From NCBI GenBank assembly GCA_040388605.1, contig JAZKBN010000028.1, positions 37,789 to 101,788 on the forward strand: a stretch of DNA of 64,000 nucleotides, read 5' to 3'. The position numbers and the translations under genes were made by a program. Shown in pieces: positions 50,765 to 59,784 of this stretch. The notes beneath the pieces are model-generated. The model did no database searches, had not been told where the DNA came from, and saw only the letters and a list, made by a program, of their open reading frames with translations. Origin of the DNA: JAZKBN01 sp040388605 (lineage in GTDB: Bacteria > Bacteroidota > Bacteroidia > Cytophagales > Flexibacteraceae). Every line of letters begins with the position of its first letter. Within the stretch, counting starts at the first letter, position 1.

Positions 50765-53038
50765 ATGGCTTTTGACATAGAAATGATAAAGGCTGTGTAT
50801 GCCGGCCTCGGAGAGAGGGTGGCTGCAGCCAGGAAACTCGTCGGCCGCCCGCTTACACTGGCCGAAAAGATTCTTTATTCTCACCTGTACGCCGGCACTG
50901 CCACGCAGACCTACGAGCGCGGCAAATCTTACGTTGATTTCACCCCCGACAGGGTGGCCATGCAGGATGCCACAGCTCAAATGGCGCTTTTACAGTTTAT
51001 GTCGGCGGGCAAGCCGCAGGTTGCAGTACCCAGCACAGTTCACTGCGACCACCTTATACAGGCTAAAGACGGTGCTATAGCAGATTTGGCTACCGCAAAT
51101 GCCGTTAACAAAGAAGTTTACGATTTCCTTTCATCGGTATCAGATAAATACGGTCTTGGTTTCTGGAAACCCGGCGCCGGCATTATTCACCAGGTGGTGC
51201 TTGAAAACTACGCCTTCCCCGGCGGTATGATGATTGGTACCGACAGCCATACGCCTAATGCAGGCGGCCTCGGTATGATTGCCATTGGTGTTGGCGGCGC
51301 TGATGCAGTAGACGTTATGGCAGGTATGCCCTGGGAGCTAAAGTGGCCCAAGCTGATAGGTGTTAAGCTTACAGGCCGGCTCAGCGGATGGGCTTCTGCT
51401 AAAGACATTATTCTGCGTGTGGCCGGTATTCTTACCGTAAAAGGCGGCACAGGTGCCATAGTTGAATATTTCGGCGACGGGGCAGACAACCTGAGCTGTA
51501 CAGGCAAAGGCACAATTTGCAACATGGGCGCTGAAATTGGAGCAACCACTTCAATTTTCGCATACGACCCTAAAATGAGCGATTACCTGCGCGGTACAAG
51601 CCGTGCCGAAATAGCCGATGCAGCCGATGCAGTAATAGAGCACCTTCGCCCTGATACCGAGGTTTACGAAGACTCTGCAAAATATTACGACCAACTTATT
51701 GAAATCAACCTATCGGAGCTTGAGCCATACATTAACGGTCCGTTTACACCTGACCTGGCCTGGCCCTTATCACAATTTGCACAGGCAGTTCGTGAGAACG
51801 GATGGCCGGCAAAGCTGGAAGTAGGCCTTATTGGCAGCTGCACAAACAGCAGCTACGAAGATATTACCCGTGCGGCATCTATAGCCAACCAGGCAGTAAC
51901 CAAGAACCTGAAAGCAAAATCAGAGTTCACCATTACCCCGGGTTCTGAAATGGTTCGTTTCACCACGGAACGCGACGGCCTGCTGGAAACTTTCGATAAA
52001 ATGGGAGGTGTTGTACTTGCAAACGCATGCGGCCCCTGCATAGGCCAATGGGCCCGCCATACCGATGACCCTACCCGTAAGAACAGCATTATTACTTCTT
52101 TCAACCGTAACTTCGCCAAACGCCAGGACGGTAACCCGCAAACCCACGCTTTCGTGGCAAGCCCTGAAATTGTAACAGCTTTCGCCATTGCAGGAGACCT
52201 TACTTTTAACCCTGCAAAAGACAGCCTGACTAACGAAGCCGGTGAGCAGGTTTATTTCGATGAGCCTAAAGGCCTTGAGCTTCCTCCGCTCGGTTTCGAT
52301 GTGGAAGATGCCGGCTACCAGGCACCTGCAGAAGACGGCAGTGTGGTCAGCGTTAAGGTAGACCCCGCAAGCGACAGGCTGCAACTGCTTGAGCCCTTTA
52401 AAGCTTATGAAGGCGGCGATATTAAAAACCTTCGCCTGCTTATTAAAGCAAAAGGCAAATGTACCACCGACCACATCAGCATGGCCGGCCCATGGCTGAA
52501 GTACCGCGGACACCTTGACAATATCAGCAACAACATGCTGATAGGCGCCATTAACTTTGCCAACGACAAAGCCAACAGCGTAAAAAACAATGAAACCGGA
52601 GAATACGGTGAAGTGCCTGCAACAGCCCGTTATTACAAAGCTAATGGCCTGGGAAGCATAGTTGTCGGCGACGAAAACTATGGTGAAGGCAGCAGCCGCG
52701 AGCATGCAGCTATGGAGCCACGCCACCTGGGCGTTCGTGCTATACTGGTAAAAAGCTTTGCCCGTATTCACGAAACCAACCTGAAAAAGCAGGGAATGCT
52801 CGGCCTTACTTTCGCTGATGCATCTGACTACGAAAAAGTTCGTGAAGACGACCTTATCGATATAACCGGTTTGGGCACCTTCACTCCCGGCGTTCCGCTT
52901 ACCGTGGTTCTGAACCATAAAGACGGCAGCAAAGAAGAGATTAAAGCCAACCATACCTATAACCAAGGACAGATTGAGTGGTTTAAAGCCGGCTCAGCCC
53001 TGAACCTGATAGGGCAAAGGGAGAAGCAGCAGGCCTAG
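50765..53038 (+). CDS. acn: Aconitate hydratase
   Basis: Aconitase interconverts citrate and isocitrate in the TCA cycle through a [4Fe-4S] cluster. The 757-residue protein resembles the mitochondrial-type enzymes in length. Cluster ligands are the Cys in GLIGSCTNSSYED and the two Cys in ANACGPCIGQW. Other hallmarks are HCDHLIQAKDG, IGTDSHTPNAGGLG with the active-site His, GKGTICNMGAEIGATTS, DHISMAGPWLKYRG, and the C-terminal swivelling-domain motif YGEGSSREHAAMEPRHLG. Cytosolic. It is monocistronic with a promoter box about 90 bases upstream and a strong terminator. Confidence 0.97.
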   Translation: MAFDIEMIKAVYAGLGERVAAARKLVGRPLTLAEKILYSHLYAGTATQTYERGKSYVDFTPDRVAMQDATAQMALLQFMSAGKPQVAVPSTVHCDHLIQAKDGAIADLATANAVNKEVYDFLSSVSDKYGLGFWKPGAGIIHQVVLENYAFPGGMMIGTDSHTPNAGGLGMIAIGVGGADAVDVMAGMPWELKWPKLIGVKLTGRLSGWASAKDIILRVAGILTVKGGTGAIVEYFGDGADNLSCTGKGTICNMGAEIGATTSIFAYDPKMSDYLRGTSRAEIADAADAVIEHLRPDTEVYEDSAKYYDQLIEINLSELEPYINGPFTPDLAWPLSQFAQAVRENGWPAKLEVGLIGSCTNSSYEDITRAASIANQAVTKNLKAKSEFTITPGSEMVRFTTERDGLLETFDKMGGVVLANACGPCIGQWARHTDDPTRKNSIITSFNRNFAKRQDGNPQTHAFVASPEIVTAFAIAGDLTFNPAKDSLTNEAGEQVYFDEPKGLELPPLGFDVEDAGYQAPAEDGSVVSVKVDPASDRLQLLEPFKAYEGGDIKNLRLLIKAKGKCTTDHISMAGPWLKYRGHLDNISNNMLIGAINFANDKANSVKNNETGEYGEVPATARYYKANGLGSIVVGDENYGEGSSREHAAMEPRHLGVRAILVKSFARIHETNLKKQGMLGLTFADASDYEKVREDDLIDITGLGTFTPGVPLTVVLNHKDGSKEEIKANHTYNQGQIEWFKAGSALNLIGQREKQQA

Positions 53039-53061
53039 TTGCCGGTTTCTTATAAATTATC

Positions 53062-53105
53062 AACCCGTTCGTATATGCCCTCATTATGGGTAATACGAAC
53101 GGGTT
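53062..53105 (+). terminator. Terminator of the aconitase gene
   Basis: AACCCGTTCGTAT (53062-53074) and ATACGAACGGGTT (53093-53105) form a 13-base perfect stem with an inner CCC/GGG pair, followed by TTGATTTT. Confidence 0.88.
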
Positions 53106-53166
53106 TTGATTTTAACAGCGCTCCAAATCTCTGCAGAATTGAATCTGCGGCAAGAAGAATTTAAGG

Positions 53167-53496
53167 TTAGGCCTTATTAGACGCTGAATTTCCGTCCCCA
53201 AAGGGAAGCCCCGGCTCCTCGGCAGGCGTCTCTGCTAAAATCTCTTTCAGCAGCTTTTTATTCTTGTCGCTCAGACGCGCTTCCTCGGGCGGATTTGCAC
53301 GCAGTACTTCAATCAGGCTGTTTATTTTTCCTTCGAGGGGGTAATATGCATTTACCATTACCAACCCGTCTTCCTTAAGCACACAGTAACCCGATTTAAA
53401 ATTCCCCTTTTCATACCTCAGTATAAACTGAGACTCTGTAAAAATGTCTTCCAGCCTGTGCAGGAAATGGGGGGTATATTTTACGCTTAATGCCAT
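53167..53496 (-). CDS. Small conserved-type protein of unknown function
   Basis: A 109-residue soluble protein starting MALSVKYTPHFLHRLEDIFT, followed by ILRYEKGNFKSGYCVLK and VMVNAYYPLEGKINSLIEVL. This pattern recalls small hypothetical proteins of Bacteroidota, but I can name no function. The C terminus is acidic and flexible (AETPAEEPGLPFGDG). ATG 53496 is preferred over 53520, which would add eight residues without similarity. A 14-base palindrome (TTCAGTTAACTGAA, 53525-53538) lies 29 bases upstream of the start. Confidence 0.72.
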   Translation of the reverse strand: MALSVKYTPHFLHRLEDIFTESQFILRYEKGNFKSGYCVLKEDGLVMVNAYYPLEGKINSLIEVLRANPPEEARLSDKNKKLLKEILAETPAEEPGLPFGDGNSASNKA

Positions 53497-53605
53497 TTTT
53501 AAATAATAAGCGCGCTGCAAATAATTCAGTTAACTGAACTCTGTTTAACAGCACTGTGCCTGCCTTAAAAGAGAACAGGCATTAAGAGGAACAGCCACTA
53601 TAAAG

Positions 53606-53634
53606 AAAACAACCGGCATTAAGCCGGTTGTTTT
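53606..53634 (-). terminator. Terminator overlapping the end of the response regulator gene
   Basis: AAAACAACCGGC (53606-53617) and GCCGGTTGTTTT (53623-53634) form a perfect 12-base stem with a 5-base loop. The upstream arm, on the minus strand, encodes the last codons, and the stop codon is in the loop. TTTT then follows the second arm. Confidence 0.88.
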
Positions 53635-54008
53635 TGTGTCAGTTCTTTAGCCAGTTCAACAAGGCGGTCAAAGTTAAGAGGTTTTTGCAGATAGTCGTTT
53701 ATACCTGCTGCCTTGAACTCTTCCATGCTGTAATTTTTGGCATTGCCTGTAATGGCTACTATGGGAATACCTGCTTTCTTACTATCGCCAAGGGATCGAA
53801 CTTTACGGGCGGTTTCCATACCATCCATAACAGGCATATTAATATCGAGCAGCAAGAGGCTGTAATCCTCTGTTGCAAGGGCTTCAAGTACTTCGCTGCC
53901 GTTCCTTACACCTGTAATGCTGTAATTTTGAAATTCAAGAATCTTACGGGCAAGGTTTTGAATAACACTGCTGTCTTCGGCAATCAGTATTTTTTTGTTT
54001 TCAGGCAT
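53619..54008 (-). CDS. CheY-like single-domain response regulator
   Basis: A 129-residue stand-alone receiver domain. Visible are the acidic pocket (AEDSS), phosphoacceptor D55 in LLLLDINMPVMDG, the conserved Thr in IVAITGNAKN, and the Lys in DYLQKPLNF. There is no output domain, so it would pass or receive phosphate within a relay or act by protein contact. It lies 171 bases downstream of the hybrid histidine kinase with an Hpt domain on the same strand, and both are likely partners. A stem-loop overlaps its last codons. Confidence 0.92.
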   Translation of the reverse strand: MPENKKILIAEDSSVIQNLARKILEFQNYSITGVRNGSEVLEALATEDYSLLLLDINMPVMDGMETARKVRSLGDSKKAGIPIVAITGNAKNYSMEEFKAAGINDYLQKPLNFDRLVELAKELTQKQPA

Positions 54009-54179
54009 TTGTCTGGTAGATATATAGGCAGAAAACTGATTAAAAAGCTCCTGTCCATGTAATACGTTCGGGTTGAAAAACTGCTTTGTTTTGAATTAAG
54101 AAGCAAGAAACACTGTGTAAATATTTCTACAAAGCTATAATTATAGCTGTAAACTGTGGAAATATATGGACAATTTACA

Positions 54180-56699
54180 TTAAACAGCTTGGTTTGAGCG
54201 CAAATAATCAGCAGAAACATGGCAAAACTCGCGGAAATGCAATTGCAATGTGTTCAAATCGCTGCTGATATCGGTTTCAGGATTTTCCCGCAGTTTCTTT
54301 TCTGTAATACCGGCCTGCATGCCCAAAGCTTCGGCGCCAATTGTGAGAGATGTACCTTTAAGTGTATGAATAGCAGTACATAAACTTTTAGAATCGTTGT
54401 TTGAAACTGCTTTCCAGGCATCTACCAATAATTCTGCAGCTTCATCTTCAAATTCACGCATTGAGCCTGCTATGGTTTCAAATGATATATATTGCTTCAG
54501 CGAATCAAGCGTTGCTTTGTTAAGTACCGGGTAAACTTGTTGCTCAAACACTTTGCCGGCTTCCTCAATGTAAGGCAATTCACCAGGCTCAAAAGAATTG
54601 TTTTCTGTAGTTCCTTTGCTATGCAGGTAAACAGTTTCAAGCAGGGTGTGGCCTTCAATAGGTTTACTCAGGTAATCGTCCATACCGGCAGCAAGAAACC
54701 TTTCTTTATCGCCGGGCATAGCATACGCGGTAAGGGCAATAATAACCGGTTGTTTGGCAAGCGGCAGCGCTTTAATTTTAACAGCCGTTGTTAAGCCATC
54801 CATTACAGGCATTTGCACGTCCATGAGCACAACATCGAAATCCTCGGTTTCAACGCAGGCAAGGGCGTCGGCACCGCTATGGGCTTCTGTAACCTTACAG
54901 CCGGCATTACGCAGTATTTCACCTGTAATAAGCAGGTTTATGGGGTTATCTTCAACCACCAATACCTTTGCCTTAACATTCACTTTGCTGAAACCGGTAA
55001 CCGGGGAAACTATTTCCGGCGGGGAAGTGTAAAGTTTGGTTTCAGGCAGCAGCTCTTCTTTGGCTGTTATGCAATCAAAGGTAAAGGTAAAAATGCTGCC
55101 CCTGCCCGGCAAAGATTCGGCAGCAATATCGCCGTTGAGCAGCATGGCCCTTTGTTTTGCCAAAGCAAGGCCTAAGCCGAGGCCCGAATGTTTTTTGGTT
55201 GTTGAGTTGTCGCCCGGGTTAAAGGCCATGAACAGGCCGCTCATTGCTTTTTCATCAATGCCTTGGCCGGTATCGCTTATTTCGGCGGCAAGCCTGATTT
55301 TCCGATTATGTTCCGATACTTTATAGAGAGTAAGACTAATGCTGCCCGAATCAGTAAACTTTATGGCGTTGCCGCAAAGTTGGGTAAGCACCTGCAGTAT
55401 TCTTGATTTATCGCCGCTGAGAGCCGCCGGGAGATTGGGATGGAAATATTGCGAGTAATTTAATCCTTTTGCCCTGGCCTGCAGTTCAAATAAAGCCATC
55501 ATGCTATCGGCCAATTCGGATGTCCTGAAAGTACCGTAATGGAGTTCATTACTGCCGCCTTCCATTCTGCTGACATCCAGTATATCATTCAGAATTTCGG
55601 TAAGCACACCGGCGCTTTGCCTTGCAGCCGAAAGATATTTGCTTTTATTAACATCGGGTCCGCCGCCGGCAAGCAGCTCAAGGGCGCCCATAATGCCGTT
55701 TACAGGGGTGCGAATCTCGTGGCTCATATTGGCCAGGAATTGCTCTTTTATGCGCAGGTGATGCTCTACACTGCGCCGCTCCTGCACAATTTGCTGCCCG
55801 GCAAGCCTGAGCTCAGATATGTTGCGGGCAAGGCCTTCAAAACCGGTGAGCAGGCCGCTTTCATCACGTTGCACAGTAATGTTGCAAATGAAATGCAATA
55901 CTATTCCGCTCCTGCTTTTAGCATCGGCATGCAGGTTTTTTAAATGCCCCTGCTCAAGCAGTTCCATCATGTTCCCGGGCGCATTCCGGAAATTTTCGGT
56001 ATAGTCACAAATGTTTGTGCCGGTTATTTCATCAGGCCTGTAACCAAAAACATCGCTGACAGACGGGCTTACCAATGTAATAACACCATCGGGATTGGTT
56101 TGGAAATATATATCAGGCAGGGCATTAAATATTTGCCGGAACTTTGTTTCACTTCGCAGCAAGGCCATATCCGCTTCTTTCCTGAGCGTTATATTCCTGG
56201 CCGAGCCTGCGACCTCTTTTACTTTGATATTGCCTTCAGTATGCTGAACAGGGTAAAGGTTAATTTCCCACCAAACCAGGTTACCGTTTTTATCTCTCCG
56301 GCTAACCTCTGTATGCCTTCGCTGCCCGTTCAGGCAGGCATTAAAAAGTTCAGCCCAAAATGGTTCTGTGCCGGGCGGAAGCATTTCGGCAATGGGGAAG
56401 CCAACTTCACGGGCTTTATCAGGTTTTAAGGCAAGCAGGGCAAAGGCATCGTTACTTAAGGTAATATTTAAGTTCTCATCGAAGCACCAAACAAAGTCTG
56501 TGGTACTGTTAAGCACAGCCTGGCTGCGTGCAAGGGCAACAGAATCCTGTGAATTTTTAAGTAATTCATTTTCAGCAATTGCTGAAAAACCCATGTTTTC
56601 CATTCCCTCCCCCTTTGCTGAAGCTATATTCTGATTATTATTCCCGGGTTCAGGGTTTACTCTTGAATTCGTGGTGCTGAGGCTTTGTTTATTTTCCAT
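54180..56699 (-). CDS. Hybrid sensor histidine kinase with PAS, receiver and Hpt domains
   Basis: An 839-residue kinase without clear transmembrane helices, so probably a cytosolic sensor. Domain order: PAS (about 58-175), PAS (about 183-300) with GYRPDEITG, histidine-kinase dimerisation domain with H327 in NMSHEIRTPVNG, HATPase with N444 in CGNAIKFTD and DTGQGID, receiver with D627 in VVLMDVQMPVMDG and Lys in YLSKP, and Hpt with H778 in AIHTLKGTS. The N-terminal 55 residues are Asn/Gln-rich. The PAS ligand is unknown. The relay would be H327 to D627 to H778, then to an output protein; the CheY-like receiver downstream is the best candidate. Confidence 0.93.
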   Translation of the reverse strand: MENKQSLSTTNSRVNPEPGNNNQNIASAKGEGMENMGFSAIAENELLKNSQDSVALARSQAVLNSTTDFVWCFDENLNITLSNDAFALLALKPDKAREVGFPIAEMLPPGTEPFWAELFNACLNGQRRHTEVSRRDKNGNLVWWEINLYPVQHTEGNIKVKEVAGSARNITLRKEADMALLRSETKFRQIFNALPDIYFQTNPDGVITLVSPSVSDVFGYRPDEITGTNICDYTENFRNAPGNMMELLEQGHLKNLHADAKSRSGIVLHFICNITVQRDESGLLTGFEGLARNISELRLAGQQIVQERRSVEHHLRIKEQFLANMSHEIRTPVNGIMGALELLAGGGPDVNKSKYLSAARQSAGVLTEILNDILDVSRMEGGSNELHYGTFRTSELADSMMALFELQARAKGLNYSQYFHPNLPAALSGDKSRILQVLTQLCGNAIKFTDSGSISLTLYKVSEHNRKIRLAAEISDTGQGIDEKAMSGLFMAFNPGDNSTTKKHSGLGLGLALAKQRAMLLNGDIAAESLPGRGSIFTFTFDCITAKEELLPETKLYTSPPEIVSPVTGFSKVNVKAKVLVVEDNPINLLITGEILRNAGCKVTEAHSGADALACVETEDFDVVLMDVQMPVMDGLTTAVKIKALPLAKQPVIIALTAYAMPGDKERFLAAGMDDYLSKPIEGHTLLETVYLHSKGTTENNSFEPGELPYIEEAGKVFEQQVYPVLNKATLDSLKQYISFETIAGSMREFEDEAAELLVDAWKAVSNNDSKSLCTAIHTLKGTSLTIGAEALGMQAGITEKKLRENPETDISSDLNTLQLHFREFCHVSADYLRSNQAV

Positions 56700-57085
56700 T
56701 TTCGGCTTGTATTACAGATACAAACAAAGGGCCCTGTTGTAAAGCCTTAATATTTGGTGCAATTAGTAATTATATCAGAAAGCTTAATCCTGAGCTTTAT
56801 AATAACGCGATCTTATACAAATATAATAATGCCGCTAAGTATATCAATAGCCTTTTATTCAGCTTTTTAAATACCTGCCTGCCATTGAATGCATATACCC
56901 GAAAGCTCGAAGAATGGGCTAATTTTTTAATATAATATTAATATTAGCTTCAAAAATATGTATTGATGATGCTTTTAAAAACAGCTTAACCCGGCCTTAC
57001 CAATGCCCGTTTTAAGAATGATTTAAAATAAAGATTGAGATGAATTAAAATGGAGAATGCATGGCCCGGGCTTTGCTAAATGCTT
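56700..57085. other. AT-rich intergenic region
   Basis: About 390 bases between divergent genes. No gene, RNA or repeat is recognised, and no perfect -7 box on the minus strand for the kinase. Confidence 0.5.
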
Positions 57086-57093
57086 TACCTTTG
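57086..57093 (+). promoter_or_regulatory. -7 box of the XRE regulator gene
   Basis: TACCTTTG fits TAnnTTTG, 32 bases before ATG 57126. No TTTG at the usual -33 distance. Confidence 0.6.
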
Positions 57094-57125
57094 CAATAAC
57101 CTCGACCTGCTAAAATTCCGATATC

Positions 57126-58205
57126 ATGAGCACAGTAAGCGATAACATAAAGTACCTGCGAAAGAAATTAGGGCTTACCCAGTTAAAGTTTGCTGAACTA
57201 ATTAACATAAAACGCTCATCTGTAGGCGCTTATGAGGAAGCAAGAGCCACCCCCCCGGGCAGTACGCTTACAGCTATGGCCACTCTTTTTAACGTGGACA
57301 CAGAAACTCTTCTGACTAAAGACCTGAGCGGGAATGGCTTACAAAGCAGGCAGGACTTTTTTTCAGGGTCTAACCAGGATAATCCAGACAGTTTTGCTAA
57401 ACCCGGGTTGCCCTTTAACTACGACGGGTTAGCAAAGCAGGTTCCGGGTGCATATATGCCGCCTGATAACGATATTGACCGCCTGATGCCTAACCGGCCG
57501 ATAAATGGCGCCTATTCAACCGGTAACGGCCTGAACGGCAACAATATGAATGGCAGCAGCCAAACCGGTAACCACGACCCCAGATACGCAAACGCTCAAA
57601 CCGGTGCTCAAAGGCAACAACAGGGGCAGAATTTAGCAGGCTTGTCTGAAGAGTACTTAAGCGGACGCGGAATGCGAACACTGTCAGTAACTGTAGATCA
57701 TGAGCAGAGGCCTAATATTGAGCTTGTAAGCTTTCGGGATGCCGGTGAATACGCGGTCTCGCATGGCGATCCCGCATTCCTAGTACCATTACCCAAATTC
57801 AGCCTGCCCATTTTACAGCAGGGCAATATTTGCCGCGCATTCGAAATAAGGGATGAAGGCGCGGGTAATATTACTGACGGAACTATTGTAGTTGGAACAT
57901 TCCTGCGTAATTGGTATTTATTGAGCCCAGAGAAAACATATATTGTTGTTACTGAGCGCAATGGAATAAGGTGCAGGCAGGTAATCAATAATATTAATGC
58001 AAAAAACAGCATATCGCTGAGGAGCCAAAACCCGAATGCTAGGCAGCTTAACATTCCTGCCGCTGAAGTGCTCGAAATATGGGAGGCAGCGGCGTACCTT
58101 AACACGGCACCACCCAGAACCGGCGAAAATATAGCCCACATGCAGGAAATGCTTTACGATATGCAGCAGGAAATCACACGCCTTAAAAAGCAACAAGGGG
58201 CATAA
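57126..58205 (+). CDS. XRE-family regulator with a degenerate LexA/S24-like C-terminal domain
   Basis: A 359-residue protein. Residues 5-62 form a helix-turn-helix of the XRE type (LRKKLGLTQLKFAELINIKRSSVGAYE). Residues 125-170 are an Asn/Gly/Gln-rich linker (NGLNGNNMNGSSQ). The C-terminal part from about 180 has the S24/LexA-like pattern VSHGDPAFLVPLPKFSLPIL, FEIRDEGAGNITDGTIVVG, and YIVVTERNGIRCRQV. In cleavable relatives the equivalent of residues 243-246 would be GDSM with the catalytic Ser; here it is DEGA, so self-cleavage is unlikely. It ends with a short helix. It probably represses its own or neighbouring genes; the target is unknown. Its stop codon sits in a terminator loop. Confidence 0.85.
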   Translation: MSTVSDNIKYLRKKLGLTQLKFAELINIKRSSVGAYEEARATPPGSTLTAMATLFNVDTETLLTKDLSGNGLQSRQDFFSGSNQDNPDSFAKPGLPFNYDGLAKQVPGAYMPPDNDIDRLMPNRPINGAYSTGNGLNGNNMNGSSQTGNHDPRYANAQTGAQRQQQGQNLAGLSEEYLSGRGMRTLSVTVDHEQRPNIELVSFRDAGEYAVSHGDPAFLVPLPKFSLPILQQGNICRAFEIRDEGAGNITDGTIVVGTFLRNWYLLSPEKTYIVVTERNGIRCRQVINNINAKNSISLRSQNPNARQLNIPAAEVLEIWEAAAYLNTAPPRTGENIAHMQEMLYDMQQEITRLKKQQGA

Positions 58206-58223
58206 TGCCCCTTGTTGCTTTTT
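58185..58223. terminator. Long perfect terminator enclosing the stop codon
   Basis: An 18-base perfect stem (58185-58202 with 58206-58223) with the stop codon TAA as its 3-base loop. It ends with TTTTT on the plus strand and also TTTTT on the minus strand, so it can serve both the XRE gene and der, which converges 65 bases away. Confidence 0.93.
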
Positions 58224-58288
58224 AAAATTTATTAAGCCCTTTAATTGCGTGAATTAGCAAAGCTTAGCTAAACCCGGTATTTTTGCCC

Positions 58289-59602
58289 CTATTTTTTGCG
58301 GAAGAATATATTTACCGGCACACCTTCGAAACCAAAATGCTCACGTATTTTATTTTCAAGGAACCTTTTGTAAGATTCCTGCACATATTGAGGCAGGTTG
58401 CAGAAGAATGCGAAGCTTGGCGTATAAGTAGGCAGTTGAGTTATGTATTTGATTTTAACATACTTGCCTTTTAATGCCGGCGGCGGGTTGTTTGCAATTA
58501 CCGGCAACATGGCATCGTTAAGCGCCGATGTGGTTATCTTTTTCATGCGGTTATTGTAAACCTCAACAGCCTTTTCCATTGCCTGGAAAACGCGCTGCTT
58601 GGTTTTAGCAGACATAAACACTACCGGTACGTAGTCTATTGGCTTTATGCGCTCAATAATAGCATTTGTAAAATCGCGGGCGGTGTTGGTTTGCTTGTTC
58701 TCTACCAAATCCCATTTGTTTACAAGAATTACAATGCCTTTTCTGTTACGTTCGGCAAGACCTATAATGGCAGCATCCTGGCTTTCGAAACCGCGTTCGG
58801 CATCAATCATTATCATACACACATCCGAATTTTCGAGGGCCTGTATGCTGCGCAGAACACTGTAGAACTCTATGTTATCGTTTCTAAGCCTTGATTTACG
58901 GCGTAGGCCTGCAGTATCGGTGAGAATAAACTCTTTGCCGAATGCATTGTAATGGGTATCTATAGAATCACGGGTAGTGCCGGCAACATCGGTTACAATG
59001 TTGCGGTCTTCACCCAGAAGCACATTCACAAAGCTCGACTTGCCGGCATTTGGCCTGCCCAAGACCGAAATACGGGGTATTCCTTCGTTCGGGTTCTCTG
59101 TGCCCTCTTCCTGGAAATGAGATACCACCACATCGAGCAGCTCACCGGTACCTGAACCGGTTTGGGAGCTTACCGGGTAAGGCTCACCCATGCCGAGGCT
59201 GTAGAATTCTGCCGCATGCTGGGCTTTCAGACTGCTGTCGCTTTTATTGGCAACAAGGTAAACCGGCTTTTTGGAACGGCGGAGCACATTGGCAAACTCT
59301 TCATCAAGGCCGGTAATACCGGTTTGCACATCTACCATGAAAAGAATAACAGATGCCTCTTCCATGGCAATTTTTACCTGCTCGCGAATGGCTTCTTCAA
59401 ATACATCGTCGGAGCCGGTAACATAGCCGCCGGTATCTATAATGGTAAAATATTTTCCTATCCATTCGGCATGGCCGTAATGGCGGTCGCGGGTTACGCC
59501 GCTTACATCATCCATAATGGCTTGCCGAGAGCCTACGAGGCGGTTAAAGAGGGTGCTCTTGCCCACATTCGGGCGGCCTACTATGGCGACTATATTGCTC
59601 AC
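58289..59602 (-). CDS. der: Ribosome biogenesis GTPase Der (EngA)
   Basis: Der has two tandem GTPase domains and a KH-like C-terminal domain, and is essential for maturation of the 50S ribosomal subunit. The 437-residue protein shows a first P-loop GRPNVGKSTLF, the switch segment DTGGYVTGSDD, NKSDS, then the second P-loop GRPNAGKSSFVN, DTAGLRR, NKWDLVE, and the C-terminal KIKYITQLPTYTPSFAFFCN. I place the start at GTG 59602 (MSNIVAIVGRPNVG), because the longer frame from 59677 begins upstream of a perfect -7 promoter box and would not be transcribed in full. Cytosolic. Confidence 0.95.
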   Translation of the reverse strand: MSNIVAIVGRPNVGKSTLFNRLVGSRQAIMDDVSGVTRDRHYGHAEWIGKYFTIIDTGGYVTGSDDVFEEAIREQVKIAMEEASVILFMVDVQTGITGLDEEFANVLRRSKKPVYLVANKSDSSLKAQHAAEFYSLGMGEPYPVSSQTGSGTGELLDVVVSHFQEEGTENPNEGIPRISVLGRPNAGKSSFVNVLLGEDRNIVTDVAGTTRDSIDTHYNAFGKEFILTDTAGLRRKSRLRNDNIEFYSVLRSIQALENSDVCMIMIDAERGFESQDAAIIGLAERNRKGIVILVNKWDLVENKQTNTARDFTNAIIERIKPIDYVPVVFMSAKTKQRVFQAMEKAVEVYNNRMKKITTSALNDAMLPVIANNPPPALKGKYVKIKYITQLPTYTPSFAFFCNLPQYVQESYKRFLENKIREHFGFEGVPVNIFFRKK

Positions 59603-59629
59603 TGAATTATACGTTACGTTATTGGGCTG

Positions 59630-59637
59630 CAAAGGTA
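59630..59637 (-). promoter_or_regulatory. -7 box of der
   Basis: On the minus strand TACCTTTG is a perfect TAnnTTTG, 27 bases before the GTG start at 59602. No clear -33 TTTG. Confidence 0.6.
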
Positions 59638-59688
59638 CAATTTTTTGAGCAGACGCTGTATCATGGTTTGTAAACACCTGTAAATCAA

Positions 59689-59722
59689 AAGGCTAAGCAA
59701 CAATTTCCTGTTACTTAGCCTT
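59689..59722 (-). terminator. Terminator of the T9SS type A gene
   Basis: AAGGCTAAGCAAC (59689-59701) and GTTACTTAGCCTT (59710-59722) form a 13-base stem with one mismatch and an 8-base loop. TTTTGATTT follows on the minus strand. Confidence 0.8.
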
Positions 59723-59784
59723 GCTTATTCCCTAATCTGCAAAAGGATACATGCAAAAATGCCGATTAGGGCCGGGCTGCATGC

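Noticed and set aside
59603..59677. Longer start of der at 59677
   Set aside because: It lies upstream of the -7 box, so it would not be in the transcript; GTG 59602 gives the usual N terminus.
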